From: Oscillospiraceae bacterium
GTDB taxonomy: Bacteria; Bacillota; Clostridia; Oscillospirales; Acutalibacteraceae
Direction of reading: 5' to 3'
Length of the DNA: 64,000 nucleotides
Assembly (NCBI GenBank): GCA_022483045.1
Contig: JAKVOA010000001.1
Coordinates: 143,750 to 207,749, forward strand
Shown here: piece by piece, positions 16,238-25,395 of the stretch
Numbering within the stretch: the stretch's first letter is position 1
Layout of the letters: each line of letters starts with the position of its first letter
Translations under genes and position numbers: made by a program
Notes under the pieces: model-generated
What the model was told of the DNA's origin: nothing
The model's database searches: none
Seen by the model: only the letters and a program-made list of their open reading frames with translations

Positions 16238-17110
16238 ATGAAACTAGTTACAACCATCGCTCAGCTGCAGCAGGAACTGGCAGCACTCGGCCGCAAAAAC
16301 AAAACACTTGGATTTGTGCCTACCATGGGGTACCTGCATGCGGGGCATCAGTCCCTGATTCGCAAAGCGAAAGAGCAGAACGACTTAGTCGTAGTCAGCG
16401 ATTTTGTCAACCCGACTCAGTTTGGCCCCAACGAGGACTTTGACAAATATCCGCGTGACATCAGCCGCGACTGCAAAGCTGCCGAAGAGGCCGGCGCAGA
16501 CCTTGTCTTTCACCCAGAGGCGAGTGAGATTTATCTGCCGGGCGCTTCTACAGAAGTTGAGGTAAAAGGTGAGATTACCCACAAGCTTTGCGGTGCTTCC
16601 CGCCCAATTCACTTTAAAGGGGTTGCTACTGTGGTCAGCACGCTGCTTCATATTGTGCAACCGGACCGCGCCTATTTTGGGCAGAAAGATGCCCAGCAGG
16701 TGGTCGTCATCAAAAAAATGGTGCGCGATTTGCACTTTCCGGTAGAAATCGTTCCCTGCCCCATTGTGCGTGAAAAAGATGGTCTGGCGCTGAGTTCCCG
16801 CAACCTGTACCTCACGCCGGAGCAGCACCGGCAGGCGCTTTCTTTAAGCCGCGGCCTGCAAAAGGCACGCGCCTATTTTGCGGACGGCGCTGCCGACCAC
16901 GCCTCCACAGCAAAGCTGCAGGCAGTGATTCGGCAAGAGATTGCCGCCCAGCCGCTGGCAAAGATTGAGTACGTCGAGGTACTGGATGCCGATACACTGG
17001 ATGAAACTGCGCAGATTCTGCCGGGCAAAAAAGCCCTGGCAGCAGTGGCTGTGCGCTTTGGCACCACACGCCTGATTGACAACACTATTTTAGGGCAGGA
17101 GGAAAACTGA
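16238..17110 (+). CDS. panC: Pantothenate synthetase
   Basis: A 290-residue PanC that condenses pantoate and beta-alanine using ATP. The nucleotide-binding signature is FVPTMGYLHAGHQSLI (HAGH at 34-37). FVNPTQFGPNEDFDKYPRD, FGQKDAQQ and LALSSRNLYL are conserved binding elements. It starts three bases after panB and ends one base before panD, so all three form a tight operon with AAGGAG-type spacing (AAAAGGAG before the ATG). Confidence 0.97.
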   Translation: MKLVTTIAQLQQELAALGRKNKTLGFVPTMGYLHAGHQSLIRKAKEQNDLVVVSDFVNPTQFGPNEDFDKYPRDISRDCKAAEEAGADLVFHPEASEIYLPGASTEVEVKGEITHKLCGASRPIHFKGVATVVSTLLHIVQPDRAYFGQKDAQQVVVIKKMVRDLHFPVEIVPCPIVREKDGLALSSRNLYLTPEQHRQALSLSRGLQKARAYFADGAADHASTAKLQAVIRQEIAAQPLAKIEYVEVLDADTLDETAQILPGKKALAAVAVRFGTTRLIDNTILGQEEN

Positions 17111-17111
17111 C

Positions 17112-17477
17112 ATGCAGCTGACAATGCTGAAAGCGAAGATTCACCGTGCAACAGTGACACAGGCCGATATTCATTATGTCGGCAGCATTACCATTGATCA
17201 AAGCCTAATGCAGGCGGCGGGCATTCGCCCGTACGAGCAGGTGCAGGTTGCGGATATTGACAACGGCAGTCGTTTGGTTACCTATGCAATTCCCGGCAAA
17301 GCCGGCAGCGGCACTATCTGCATTAACGGCGCGGGTGCCAAGCTGGTGAATCGCGGCGATAAGGTCATTATTATGTGCTATTGCCAGGTGAGTGAGCAGG
17401 AAGCGGCCGCGTTTGAGCCAACCGTGGTGTTTGTAAACGCCGCGAATGCCGCCTGCGCACGCGAAAACTGTAATTAA
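17112..17477 (+). CDS. panD: Aspartate 1-decarboxylase
   Basis: A 121-residue pyruvoyl-dependent decarboxylase that makes beta-alanine from aspartate. The precursor self-cleaves at G24-S25 in HYVGSITID; the new N-terminal serine becomes the pyruvoyl group. AIPGKAGSGTICINGAGAKLV and GDKVIIMCYCQV are typical. The C-terminal tail NAANAACARENCN is cysteine- and asparagine-rich. Last gene of the pan operon. Confidence 0.97.
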   Translation: MQLTMLKAKIHRATVTQADIHYVGSITIDQSLMQAAGIRPYEQVQVADIDNGSRLVTYAIPGKAGSGTICINGAGAKLVNRGDKVIIMCYCQVSEQEAAAFEPTVVFVNAANAACARENCN

Positions 17478-17548
17478 AAAGCGCGAGAAAAAGGTGCTGC
17501 GGCACCGGTTTGCGTGTAAGCTGTTTTGTCACTTTTCCCGAAAACAGC

Positions 17549-17577
17549 TTGACACAGCCGGCAGATGTTGTTATACT
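17549..17577 (+). promoter_or_regulatory. Sigma-A promoter of the thi operon
   Basis: TTGACA (17549-17554), 17 bases, TATACT (17572-17577). Near consensus. It overlaps a small inverted repeat (AGCTGTTTT/AAAACAGCT) that may end the pan transcript. Confidence 0.85.
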
Positions 17578-17597
17578 GTAAACAAATTTGAACCGAT

Positions 17598-17654
17598 AAG
17601 GTCACATAAAGGGGTACACCACCACGGGTGTAAACTTTTGTGTGGCCTTTTTTA
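17598..17654 (+). ncRNA. Probable HMP-PP (thiS motif) riboswitch, terminator-embedded
   Basis: About 15 bases after the promoter lies a compact hairpin: AAGGTCACATAAA with TTTTGTGTGGCCTT as the outer stem, TACACC/GGTGTA as the inner stem, then a T-run. It stands directly before thiS. Established knowledge: the thiS-motif riboswitch senses the thiamine precursor HMP-PP and has its aptamer inside the terminator stem; position, size and architecture match. No TPP-riboswitch core (CTGAGA) is present. The call rests on layout, since I could not align it to the covariance model. Confidence 0.72.
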
Positions 17655-17681
17655 TTTTTATCGGGAAAAGGGGGCCGCACA

Positions 17682-17876
17682 GTGGCAGTTATCAATGGAG
17701 AAAAAGTAGAGACCGGCGAAAAAACAATGGCACAGTATCTTTCCGGGACTTCGTATGCGCTTTCCCGCATCGCGGTAGAACTCAATGGACATATCCTGCA
17801 AAAGCAGCGCTACGGTGAAACCGTGCTGAAAGACGGCGACGTGGTAGAAATCGTCAGCTTTGTGGGCGGTGGCTGA
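17682..17876 (+). CDS. thiS: Sulfur carrier protein ThiS
   Basis: A 64-residue ubiquitin-like protein ending in the obligatory Gly-Gly (VGGG). Its C-terminal glycine is adenylated by ThiF and thiocarboxylated, donating sulfur for the thiazole of thiamine. Visible features are MAVINGEKVETG, ELNGHIL and LKDGDVVEIVSFVGGG. The start is GTG 17682, behind AAAGGGGG at 17668-17674. First gene of the operon, with thiF two bases downstream. Confidence 0.93.
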   Translation: MAVINGEKVETGEKTMAQYLSGTSYALSRIAVELNGHILQKQRYGETVLKDGDVVEIVSFVGGG

Positions 17877-17878
17877 AA

Positions 17879-18514
17879 ATGATACCAACACAAAAAGAAA
17901 TGCAGCAGGCACTGGTCGAGCGCTGCGGTGCCGCGCTGCAGGAAAAATTCAGCAGAGCCTGTGTGGCAGTGTGCGGCTTAGGCGGGCTTGGCTCCAACAT
18001 TGCCATTGCGCTGGCGCGGGCGGGGGTCGGCCGGCTGCACCTGATTGACTTTGACCGGGTCGATTTGTCAAATCTAAACCGGCAGCAGTACTTTGCAAAT
18101 CAACTCGGCATGTACAAAACGGATGCCCTGCGCCAGACCCTTGCCATGACAGCCCCTTACTGTGAAGTGGTTACGGATACACTGCATGTCACAGCAGAGA
18201 GCATACCGGGTCTTTTTCGGCAGGAGAACTGTATTTGTGAAGCCTTTGATCGGCCAGAGCAAAAGGCAATGCTGGTAAACGGCGTACTGGAGCATTATCC
18301 AAAAACCTTTTTGGTTGCGGGCTCCGGTATGGCTGGGCTGGGGTCTGCAAACCGCATACGGACCCGGAAAGTGACAGATTGGTTCTACCTATGTGGGGAC
18401 GAGGTCAGCAACGCCGGCGAGGGGCCGGGGCTTCTTTCCGCGCGGGTGCTGGTCTGTGCCGCACACGAGGCCAATATGGTGCTGCGGCTGCTTGCCGGAA
18501 AACGGCAGGCGTAA
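17879..18514 (+). CDS. thiF: ThiS adenylyltransferase ThiF
   Basis: A 211-residue E1-like enzyme that adenylates the ThiS C-terminus. It has the nucleotide loop VCGLGGLGSNIAIALARAGVG (residues 31-51), LIDFDRVDLSNLNRQQYF (the Asp and RQ motif for Mg-ATP) and GSGMAGLGSAN. It lacks the CxxC zinc pairs of the longer E. coli type and fits the short clostridial form. It follows thiS by two bases; thiG follows after 87 bases. Confidence 0.92.
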   Translation: MIPTQKEMQQALVERCGAALQEKFSRACVAVCGLGGLGSNIAIALARAGVGRLHLIDFDRVDLSNLNRQQYFANQLGMYKTDALRQTLAMTAPYCEVVTDTLHVTAESIPGLFRQENCICEAFDRPEQKAMLVNGVLEHYPKTFLVAGSGMAGLGSANRIRTRKVTDWFYLCGDEVSNAGEGPGLLSARVLVCAAHEANMVLRLLAGKRQA

Positions 18515-18601
18515 AGGCCGGCCGCAAAAATAATTTTGTCAGTTATTTTGTTTTCAATATATTTTCCATACATTAAAATACATTAAAAGAGGTAGAAACC
18601 C

Positions 18602-19378
18602 ATGGAGAAAAACGACGACAAACTGGTCCTTGGCGGGCACGCATTTACATCCCGCTTTATTTTAGGCTCCGGCAAATATTCACTGCAGCTCATCAAGGCC
18701 GCGGTAGAGGACGCCGGCGCACAGATTGTGACAATGGCGGTGCGCCGCGCAAATACGCGCGAGCACGAAAACATTCTGGACTACATACCAAAGGGTGTCA
18801 CCCTGCTGCCGAATACTTCCGGCGCGCGCAGCGCAGAGGAAGCCATTCGCATTGCCCACCTTGCGCGCGAGCTGGGCTGCGGCGACTTCATCAAAATTGA
18901 AATCATGCGCGACAGCAAGTACCTGCTGCCCGACAACAGCGAGACGATTCGTGCCACTGAAGCGCTGGCCAAAGAAGGATTTATTGTACTGCCGTATATG
19001 TACCCCGATTTAAATGCTGCCCGTGACCTTGTCAATGCGGGCGCCGCAGCGGTTATGCCGCTGGCGTCACCGATTGGCTCTAACAAAGGCCTTGCAACCA
19101 AAGAATTCCTGCAGATTTTGATTCATGAAATCGAACTGCCTGTGATTGTAGATGCGGGTATCGGCCGCCCTTCACAGGCATGTGAAGCGATGGAGATGGG
19201 CGCCGCAGCGATTATGGCAAACACCGCATTGGCTACAGCAGGCGACCTGCCGCTCATGGCAACTGCATTCCGCAAAGCGGTTGAGGCCGGGCGTGAAGCA
19301 TATCTTTCCGGTTTAGGCCGCGTGTTGGTGCGCGGCGCGGCTGCTTCTGACCCGCTGACCGGCTTCCTGCGCAGCTAA
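18602..19378 (+). CDS. thiG: Thiazole synthase
   Basis: A 258-residue TIM-barrel enzyme that forms thiazole phosphate from deoxyxylulose phosphate, dehydroglycine and ThiS thiocarboxylate. The Schiff-base lysine is K98 in FIKIEIM. Other landmarks are [35 protein letters not shown] and [11 protein letters not shown]. Length matches the family. The GAGG site 18590-18593 precedes the ATG. Confidence 0.97.
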   Translation: MEKNDDKLVLGGHAFTSRFILGSGKYSLQLIKAAVEDAGAQIVTMAVRRANTREHENILDYIPKGVTLLPNTSGARSAEEAIRIAHLARELGCGDFIKIEIMRDSKYLLPDNSETIRATEALAKEGFIVLPYMYPDLNAARDLVNAGAAAVMPLASPIGSNKGLATKEFLQILIHEIELPVIVDAGIGRPSQACEAMEMGAAAIMANTALATAGDLPLMATAFRKAVEAGREAYLSGLGRVLVRGAAASDPLTGFLRS

Positions 19379-19391
19379 GGGGGCGGTAAGT

Positions 19392-20645
19392 ATGGCAAAT
19401 GATTTTTTAGTAGATTCCGAATTCCTTTCGCCAGAGGCACTCAAGCGCAAGCATCAACTGGAGACGGACCCTTCCTGCCGGAAAGACCCGATGGAGTATC
19501 TGCCGGGCATGGAGCAGATCCATTCTGATATCTGTGATAAAGTCATTTCGCAGATGAAAGCGTATGACTGCACCCAGTATACCCCCAGAGATGTAATGGC
19601 CGCGCTTTCGCACGAAACATGTACGGTACAGGACTTTAAGGCACTGATTTCGCCTGCTGCCCAGCCTTTTTTGGAGCAGATGGCACAGCGTGCGCGCATG
19701 GAGACCCGCCGCCACTTCGGCAATACGGTTTACCTGTTTACGCCGCTGTATATTGCAAATTACTGCGAAAATTACTGTATTTACTGCGGCTTTAACTGCT
19801 ACAACCATATCCACCGCAAACAGCTGAATCACGCGGAAATCGAGCACGAGATGAAAGTCATTGCCGATTCGGGTATGGAGGAAATCTTGATTCTGACCGG
19901 TGAAAGCCGCAAAATGAGCAGCCTTGCGTATATCGGCGATGCCTGTAAACTGGCGCACCAGTATTTCCGCAATGTTGGGTTGGAAATTTACCCGGTGAAT
20001 ACCGACGAATACCGCTACCTGCGCGAATGCGGCGCCGACTATGTCACGGTGTTTCAGGAAACGTATGACCTTAAAAAATATGAAACGCTGCACCTGATGG
20101 GGCACAAGCGAGTCTGGCCTTACCGCTTTGATTCACAAGAGCGTGCACTGATGGGCGGTATGCGCGGGGTCGGTTTTTCGGCACTGCTTGGCCTCTCTGA
20201 TTTCCGCAAAGACGCATTGGCGACAGCGCTGCATGTCTACTATCTGCAGCGCAAATATCCGCAGGCAGAAATGTCCCTTTCCTGTCCGCGGCTGCGCCCG
20301 ATTATCAACAACGAAAAAATCAACCCGCAGGATGTACATGAAACGCAGCTGTGTCAGCTTTTGTGTGCCTACCGCATTTTCCTGCCCTTTGCGGGCATTA
20401 CGGTTTCTTCGCGGGAAAGCAGAGCTTTCCGCAACGGCATTGTCAAGATTGCGGCAACTAAGATTTCCGCCGGCGTTTCCACAGGCATTGGCGACCACGA
20501 GAGCAAATATACTGGCAAGCAGCTCGATGAGGTAGAGGGTGACGAACAATTTGAAATCTGCGATACTCGCAGCTTTGGCCAGATGTACGGTGATATGGCA
20601 GGAGAAGGCCTGCAGCCGGTGCTGAATGATTACTTGTATGTCTGA
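19392..20645 (+). CDS. thiH: 2-iminoacetate synthase (radical SAM)
   Basis: A 417-residue radical SAM enzyme that cleaves tyrosine to p-cresol and dehydroglycine for ThiG. The iron-sulfur motif is CENYCIYC (C125, C129, C132). ILTGESRK, YPVNTDEYRYLRECGADYVTVFQETYD and the C-terminal QFEICDTRSFGQMY are conserved. It uses the anaerobic tyrosine-dependent route rather than glycine oxidase, fitting an anaerobe. Its end overlaps the next gene. Confidence 0.97.
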   Translation: MANDFLVDSEFLSPEALKRKHQLETDPSCRKDPMEYLPGMEQIHSDICDKVISQMKAYDCTQYTPRDVMAALSHETCTVQDFKALISPAAQPFLEQMAQRARMETRRHFGNTVYLFTPLYIANYCENYCIYCGFNCYNHIHRKQLNHAEIEHEMKVIADSGMEEILILTGESRKMSSLAYIGDACKLAHQYFRNVGLEIYPVNTDEYRYLRECGADYVTVFQETYDLKKYETLHLMGHKRVWPYRFDSQERALMGGMRGVGFSALLGLSDFRKDALATALHVYYLQRKYPQAEMSLSCPRLRPIINNEKINPQDVHETQLCQLLCAYRIFLPFAGITVSSRESRAFRNGIVKIAATKISAGVSTGIGDHESKYTGKQLDEVEGDEQFEICDTRSFGQMYGDMAGEGLQPVLNDYLYV

Positions 20646-21237
20646 TATTTTATGTGTCACCAGCCGGCATTTGTGCCGGGGGGATTTTTTGCAGCGCATG
20701 GCAGAGATTGCCGCGGCGCACCCGGCGGGTATTCTGCTGCGGGAAAAAGATCTTTCGCCGCAGGCGTACGAAAAACTGGCGAAAGAAGTGTTTTCCATCT
20801 GCCGGCGGTATGAAACGCCGCTCATTCTGCACAGTTACGCAGCGTGTGCACAAAAGCTCGGCTGTGATTCGCTGCATTTGCCGCTGCCGGTTCTGCGCCA
20901 TTTGCCACAGCAGCAGCGCTGCCAGTTTCGTGTGCTAGGGGCTTCCTGCCACAGCGGTGCAGATGTCCTAGAAGCGGCGGCTCTGGGCTGTACGTATGTG
21001 ACGCTGGGGCATATTTTTGCAACAGACTGCAAAAAAGGTCTGCCGCCGCGCGGAACGGCGTTTTTGCGGGAAGTGTGCACAGAGCCGCCGCTGCCGGTGT
21101 GGGCCATTGGCGGCATTGGCCCACAAAACGTGGGGCAGGTGCGCGCTGCCGGTGCAGCGGGGGCCTGCGTGATGAGCGGTTTTATGCAATGTGACAGTCC
21201 AACCGCGTTTTTGCGCGAAATGGAACGAAAAAAATAG
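20638..21237 (+). CDS. thiE: Thiamine phosphate synthase-like protein (ThiE/TenI)
   Basis: A 199-residue TIM-barrel protein starting MSDILCVTSRHLC, with ILLREKDL (phosphate and Mg contact), HSYAACAQKLGCDSLHLPL, GASCHSGADVLEAAALGCTYVTLGHIF and AIGGIGPQNV. ThiE joins thiazole phosphate to HMP-PP; its relative TenI aromatises the thiazole. The HIFATDCKKGLPPRG segment occurs in both, so TenI is the main alternative. The ATG at 20638 lies inside the thiH stop region; an ATG at 20626 is also possible. It ends the operon. Confidence 0.82.
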   Translation: MSDILCVTSRHLCRGDFLQRMAEIAAAHPAGILLREKDLSPQAYEKLAKEVFSICRRYETPLILHSYAACAQKLGCDSLHLPLPVLRHLPQQQRCQFRVLGASCHSGADVLEAAALGCTYVTLGHIFATDCKKGLPPRGTAFLREVCTEPPLPVWAIGGIGPQNVGQVRAAGAAGACVMSGFMQCDSPTAFLREMERKK

Positions 21238-21244
21238 CAGAATG

Positions 21245-21287
21245 ATAAAAAAAGACAGTTGCTTTTTTAGGCAGCTGCCTTTTTTGT
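21245..21287 (+). terminator. Terminator of the thi operon
   Basis: An AAAAAAGACAGTTGC arm pairs with GCAGCTGCCTTTTTT (with G-U pairs) about 10 bases after thiE, followed by T residues. Confidence 0.8.
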
Positions 21288-21504
21288 GCTTTTTGCACAT
21301 GGTAAAATAGCTAGTTTTACGGTTTGTAAAGTGTAAGAATCAGACTATTTTTAAGATAAAAATTCTATTTATTTCTTTCTGCGTATAAAACATCCAATAT
21401 TTTATAGAAATAGAATTCAATTTTGGCGGTATTCATGGTGAAAAGTGAGTGCTATAGTAAATTTACCGGATATGAAAAAGAAATCTTTCGGGAGGGGTTA
21501 AACA

Positions 21505-22452
21505 ATGAGAAAGAAGGATACTTCCGGAAAAGTGGAAGCCAAGAAGAAAAAGTCAAATCCAGATAGCGTGCGCATGTTCTTGTATGTCCTGCCGTTTCTG
21601 GTACTTATCTTTTTGTTTTCCTATTTTCCACTGGCCGGCTGGGCGTACGCATTTTACGACTACAAGCCGCCGCTGGCGCTTTCGCAGTGTCAGTATGTAG
21701 GGACCAAATGGTTTCAGATGCTGTTTTCCAACCCAACACAGGTAAAGCAGCTGATTCAGGTCTTGAAAAACACCTTTGCCATGAGCTTGCTGGGCATTGC
21801 GACCTCCATTTTGCCGCTGCTGTTTGCAGTCTTCTTAAATGAAATTCACTGCAAATGGTTCCGCAATCTGGTACAGACACTGACCACGCTGCCAAACTTC
21901 ATCAGCTGGGTTTTGGTGTTTTCCGTTGCATTCAGCCTGTTTTCCAACACAGGCATGGTTAACACGATTCTGCAGAACATGGGCGTTATTCAGACGCCAA
22001 TTAAATTCCTCGACAGTGACTCGCACACATACCTATGGATGCTTTTCTGGAATACATGGAAGTGCCTAGGCTGGAACTCCATTATGTACCTAGCCTCTAT
22101 TGCAGGCATTGACACTTCGCTTTACGAGGCTGCACGTGTAGATGGCGCCAACCGCGGCCAGATTATCCGAAACATCACGATTCCTTCCCTGATGCCTACC
22201 TTCTTTGTTTTGCTGATGCTTTCTGTTGCAAACTTCCTGAACAACGGCATGGACCAGTACTTCGTTTTCCAGAATGCTTTCAACAAAACACACATTCAGG
22301 TGCTTGACCTGTACGTTTACAACATCGGCATGACAGGCAACAGCCTTTCGCTGGCAACAGCAATCAGCATGATGAAGAGCCTGGTCAGTGTGGTGCTGCT
22401 GTGCGTGGTAAACACGGTTTCAAAGAAAACGCGCGGCGAGTCGATTATGTAA
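21505..22452 (+). CDS. ABC sugar transporter permease (LplB/YtcP type), first subunit
   Basis: A 315-residue inner membrane protein with a lysine-rich N-terminus and six membrane segments. The binding-protein-dependent transport EAA loop is EAARVDGANRGQIIRNITIPSL near residue 208. KYVGTKWF and LPNFISWVL-like segments are typical of oligosaccharide permeases of the CUT1 subfamily. GGGAGGGG at 21490-21497 precedes the ATG. It forms the translocation pore with the next permease; no ATPase gene is adjacent, so a shared MsmK-like ATPase elsewhere must energise it. Confidence 0.93.
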   Translation: MRKKDTSGKVEAKKKKSNPDSVRMFLYVLPFLVLIFLFSYFPLAGWAYAFYDYKPPLALSQCQYVGTKWFQMLFSNPTQVKQLIQVLKNTFAMSLLGIATSILPLLFAVFLNEIHCKWFRNLVQTLTTLPNFISWVLVFSVAFSLFSNTGMVNTILQNMGVIQTPIKFLDSDSHTYLWMLFWNTWKCLGWNSIMYLASIAGIDTSLYEAARVDGANRGQIIRNITIPSLMPTFFVLLMLSVANFLNNGMDQYFVFQNAFNKTHIQVLDLYVYNIGMTGNSLSLATAISMMKSLVSVVLLCVVNTVSKKTRGESIM

Positions 22453-22468
22453 AAAGGAGGAATCAGCC

Positions 22469-23425
22469 ATGTCTTCAAAGCCTAAAAAAAAGAGTGACCA
22501 GCTTGCAGCCGAGCCTGAAAAAAAGCATGAACGGCTTACGCCCGGCGGCGTTACCTTTAATGTTATCAACTATGTTATTTTTGGCATTTTAACTTTTATC
22601 TGCGCTTATCCATTTTATTATCTGATTATTAACTCAATCAGTGCAAACAACCTAAGTGAAAACGGCGTCATCAACTTTTGGCCGCAGGGTATTCACTTTG
22701 ATAACTACGTGCAGGTGTTGCAACTGAGCGGCCTGCCCCTGGCGGCGGCGGTTTCTGTAGCACGTACTGTTTTGGGTACTGTCCTTACTGTGCTTGCGTC
22801 GGCTTTTCTGGGCTTCATGTTTACCCAGCAGAAAATGTGGGCACGCAAATTCTGGTACCGCTTCATGGTTATCACCATGTACTTTAACGCCGGTCTGATC
22901 CCGATGTTCATTACCATGAAAAACCTGCATTTGACCAACACTTTTTGGGTCTATATTCTGCCGGCCATTGTGCAGCCCTTCAACATTATCCTTGTAAAGA
23001 CCTACATTGAGTCCATACCGCATTCGCTGCAGGAGGCAGCTGAAATTGACGGCGCAGGGGTCCTTACCATTTTCGGAAAGATTATTTTGCCGACCTGCAA
23101 GCCGATTATGGCGACCGTTGCAATCTTCTCTGCAGTTGCACAGTGGAACTCTTTCCAAGATACCTTGATTTACATTACGGACTCCAAACTGTACTCTCTG
23201 CAGTATTTGCTGTATCAGTACATCAACCAGGCAAATTCCCTGGCGCAGATGGTCAGGACCAGCGGCGGCTCCGGAATGAACATGGCGGCTCTGGCTACCC
23301 AACAGACAGCTACTTCCATACGCATGACCGTTTCCGTTGTTGTTGTGCTGCCAATCCTGTTTGTTTATCCTATTTTCCAAAAGTACTTTGTCAAGGGCAT
23401 TATGATCGGCTCTGTCAAGGGCTGA
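22469..23425 (+). CDS. ABC sugar transporter permease, second subunit
   Basis: A 318-residue carbohydrate permease of the YtcP/LplC type. A charged N-terminus is followed by FNVINYVIFGILTFICAYPFYYLIINSIS, a typical first membrane helix, and the EAA motif EAAEIDGAGVLTIFGKIILPTCKPI. The C-terminal FQKYFVKGIMIGSVKG is highly typical for this subfamily. It starts 16 bases after the first permease, behind AAAGGAGG. The pair imports an oligosaccharide bound by the downstream lipoprotein. Confidence 0.94.
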   Translation: MSSKPKKKSDQLAAEPEKKHERLTPGGVTFNVINYVIFGILTFICAYPFYYLIINSISANNLSENGVINFWPQGIHFDNYVQVLQLSGLPLAAAVSVARTVLGTVLTVLASAFLGFMFTQQKMWARKFWYRFMVITMYFNAGLIPMFITMKNLHLTNTFWVYILPAIVQPFNIILVKTYIESIPHSLQEAAEIDGAGVLTIFGKIILPTCKPIMATVAIFSAVAQWNSFQDTLIYITDSKLYSLQYLLYQYINQANSLAQMVRTSGGSGMNMAALATQQTATSIRMTVSVVVVLPILFVYPIFQKYFVKGIMIGSVKG

Positions 23426-23518
23426 TGTGCCAAATTTCAGTTTGCTGACAAATAAGCTGCAAAAGGGTAGCTTATTTGCTCCATAGAGATTATACTTTTG
23501 TTGGGAGGAAATTCATTC

Positions 23519-25312
23519 ATGAAAAAGACATTGAAAGCTGTCAGTTTGCTGCTTAGCGCGGCAATGCTGGTAGGCAGCTGTGCCGGCTGTGGATCTTCAA
23601 GCAGCTCAAGTGCCGCTGCTTCCGGCTCCACTTCAGACACCAGCACCAATTCAAAGTACAAAGATACGATTACCATTGATGTATTTGATGGTCAGGCAAA
23701 CTACCAGGGCATTCAGTCCGGCTGGTTCGCCAAGGTTGTAAAAGACAAATTCAACATGAAGCTGAACATCATTGCACCAAACGTGGCCGGCGGCGGCGAT
23801 ACGCTGTTCCAGACCCGTTCGGCAGCCGGTAACCTGGGCGACCTGGTCATTATGGGCGCCGACAGCGGCAAGCTTTCTACTATGGTAAAAGCAAACCTGC
23901 TGATGGATATGACCGATTATATTAAGGATGAAAAGAACCTGTCAAAGTACAAGGAAGCTATTGCAGAGACAACGAAACTTGCCGGGAAGTCCGGTACATG
24001 GGCAATTCCAAGTGCAATTTCCAGCCAGTCCGCTGATACTCCTTCTGAGGGCCTTGACTTGACCTTTGGCCCGTATATCCGCTGGGATATCTACAAAAAG
24101 ATCGGCTACCCGACAATGAATACCCTGGAAGACCTGCTGCCTGTGCTGCAGAAGATGCAGGCTGCTTCCCCGAAGAGCGATTCCGGCAAAAAGACCTATG
24201 GCTTCTCTCTCTTTAAAGACTGGGATGGCAACATGATGAACAACGCCAAGCAGCCTACTTGCTTCTATGGCTATGACGAGATGGGCTTTGCGCTGGCAAA
24301 GGCAGACGGCAGCGATTATCAGAGCATCATCGATTCCAATTCCATGTACACTCGTGTACTGAAACTGTTCTACAAAGCAAACCAGATGGGCCTGGTCGAC
24401 CCTGAGTCTACCAGCCAGAATTATGACACCATGTCCAGCAAGTACAAAGACGGCCAAGTCCTTTATGCACCGTGGCCGTGGCTTGGTCAGAGCATGTACA
24501 ACACCACTGAGCACAAAAAGGCCGGCAAGGGCTTTATGCTTGCTTCCATTAAAGACATGAAGGTCTTCTCTTATGGCTGCTCTCCGCATGGATCTGATAA
24601 AAACACCATTGCCATTGGCAGCAAGGCAAAGGACCCGCAGCGTTTGGCAGACTTTATCGACTGGCTCTATTCTCCCGAAGGAGTCGAGACCAGCTGCGCA
24701 CAGACTGCCAGCACCTGTGGACCTAAGGGCCTGACTTGGGAAATGAAAGACGGCAAGCCGGTTCTGACTGAGTTCGGTAAGAAAGCACTGCTGGGCGACG
24801 GTACTGTGGCAATGCCTTCTGGCTGGGGCGGCGGCAGCTGGAAAGACGGCGTTTCTCAGCTCAACTACAGCGCGATTGGTTTGGTCGATATTGACCCGAA
24901 TTCTAAGAGCACTTATACCTACAGCATGTGGGATTCTGTACTGAAAGATAACACAACTGCGCTTGACACCGATTGGCAGACAAAGATGGGTGCAAAGACA
25001 ACGCTGAGCTATCTCGAAAAGAGCAAGCAGATCGCGGTTGCTCCTGGCAGTGACTTCTATCAGCCAGAGGAAACTTCCGATATCTCCACTCTGCGCAACC
25101 AGTGCAAGTCCACGATTGTAGCAGATTCCTGGAAGATGATCTTTGCTAAGGATGAAGCAGAGTTTAACTCTTATCTGAAAGATATGCAGACTACTGTCAA
25201 GGGCCTTGGCTATGACCAGGTGCTTGCCGTAGATATGAAGAATGCAAAAGATCAGCAGGCCGCGCGTGTAGCCATTATGAAGACAAATGGCAGCAGCACA
25301 AGCAGCAAATAA
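23519..25312 (+). CDS. Extracellular sugar-binding lipoprotein of the ABC importer
   Basis: A 597-residue solute-binding protein of the LplA/YtcQ type. MKKTLKAVSLLLSAAML is a signal peptide, followed by VGSC or CAGC as the lipidation site and a serine-rich tether. The mature part has LVIMGADSGKL, YIRWDIYKKIGYP, PHGSDKNTIAIG and DWLYSPEG, typical for large oligosaccharide binders. The start ATG 23519 is 8 bases after GGGAGGAA (23503-23510). It probably captures glycan fragments released by the neighbouring glycosidases. A strong hairpin follows its stop. Confidence 0.94.
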   Translation: MKKTLKAVSLLLSAAMLVGSCAGCGSSSSSSAAASGSTSDTSTNSKYKDTITIDVFDGQANYQGIQSGWFAKVVKDKFNMKLNIIAPNVAGGGDTLFQTRSAAGNLGDLVIMGADSGKLSTMVKANLLMDMTDYIKDEKNLSKYKEAIAETTKLAGKSGTWAIPSAISSQSADTPSEGLDLTFGPYIRWDIYKKIGYPTMNTLEDLLPVLQKMQAASPKSDSGKKTYGFSLFKDWDGNMMNNAKQPTCFYGYDEMGFALAKADGSDYQSIIDSNSMYTRVLKLFYKANQMGLVDPESTSQNYDTMSSKYKDGQVLYAPWPWLGQSMYNTTEHKKAGKGFMLASIKDMKVFSYGCSPHGSDKNTIAIGSKAKDPQRLADFIDWLYSPEGVETSCAQTASTCGPKGLTWEMKDGKPVLTEFGKKALLGDGTVAMPSGWGGGSWKDGVSQLNYSAIGLVDIDPNSKSTYTYSMWDSVLKDNTTALDTDWQTKMGAKTTLSYLEKSKQIAVAPGSDFYQPEETSDISTLRNQCKSTIVADSWKMIFAKDEAEFNSYLKDMQTTVKGLGYDQVLAVDMKNAKDQQAARVAIMKTNGSSTSSK

Positions 25313-25342
25313 AAAAACAGCACTGATTTTTCAGCGCAGCTG

Positions 25343-25375
25343 GGGAGCACTGGAGCAATTCCAGTGCTCCCTTTG
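25343..25375 (+). terminator. Hairpin after the sugar-binding protein gene
   Basis: An 11-bp perfect stem, GGGAGCACTGG (25343-25353) and CCAGTGCTCCC (25361-25371), followed only by TTTG. It is probably a partial terminator or 3'-stabilising hairpin, which would set high binding-protein and lower GH29 expression. Confidence 0.7.
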
Positions 25376-25395
25376 TCTAAGAGGGAGGGTGTTCT

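Noticed and set aside
17598..17681. TPP riboswitch before thiS
   Set aside because: The leader is too short and lacks the CTGAGA and GGGTGC/ACCC elements. The compact terminator-like motif fits better.
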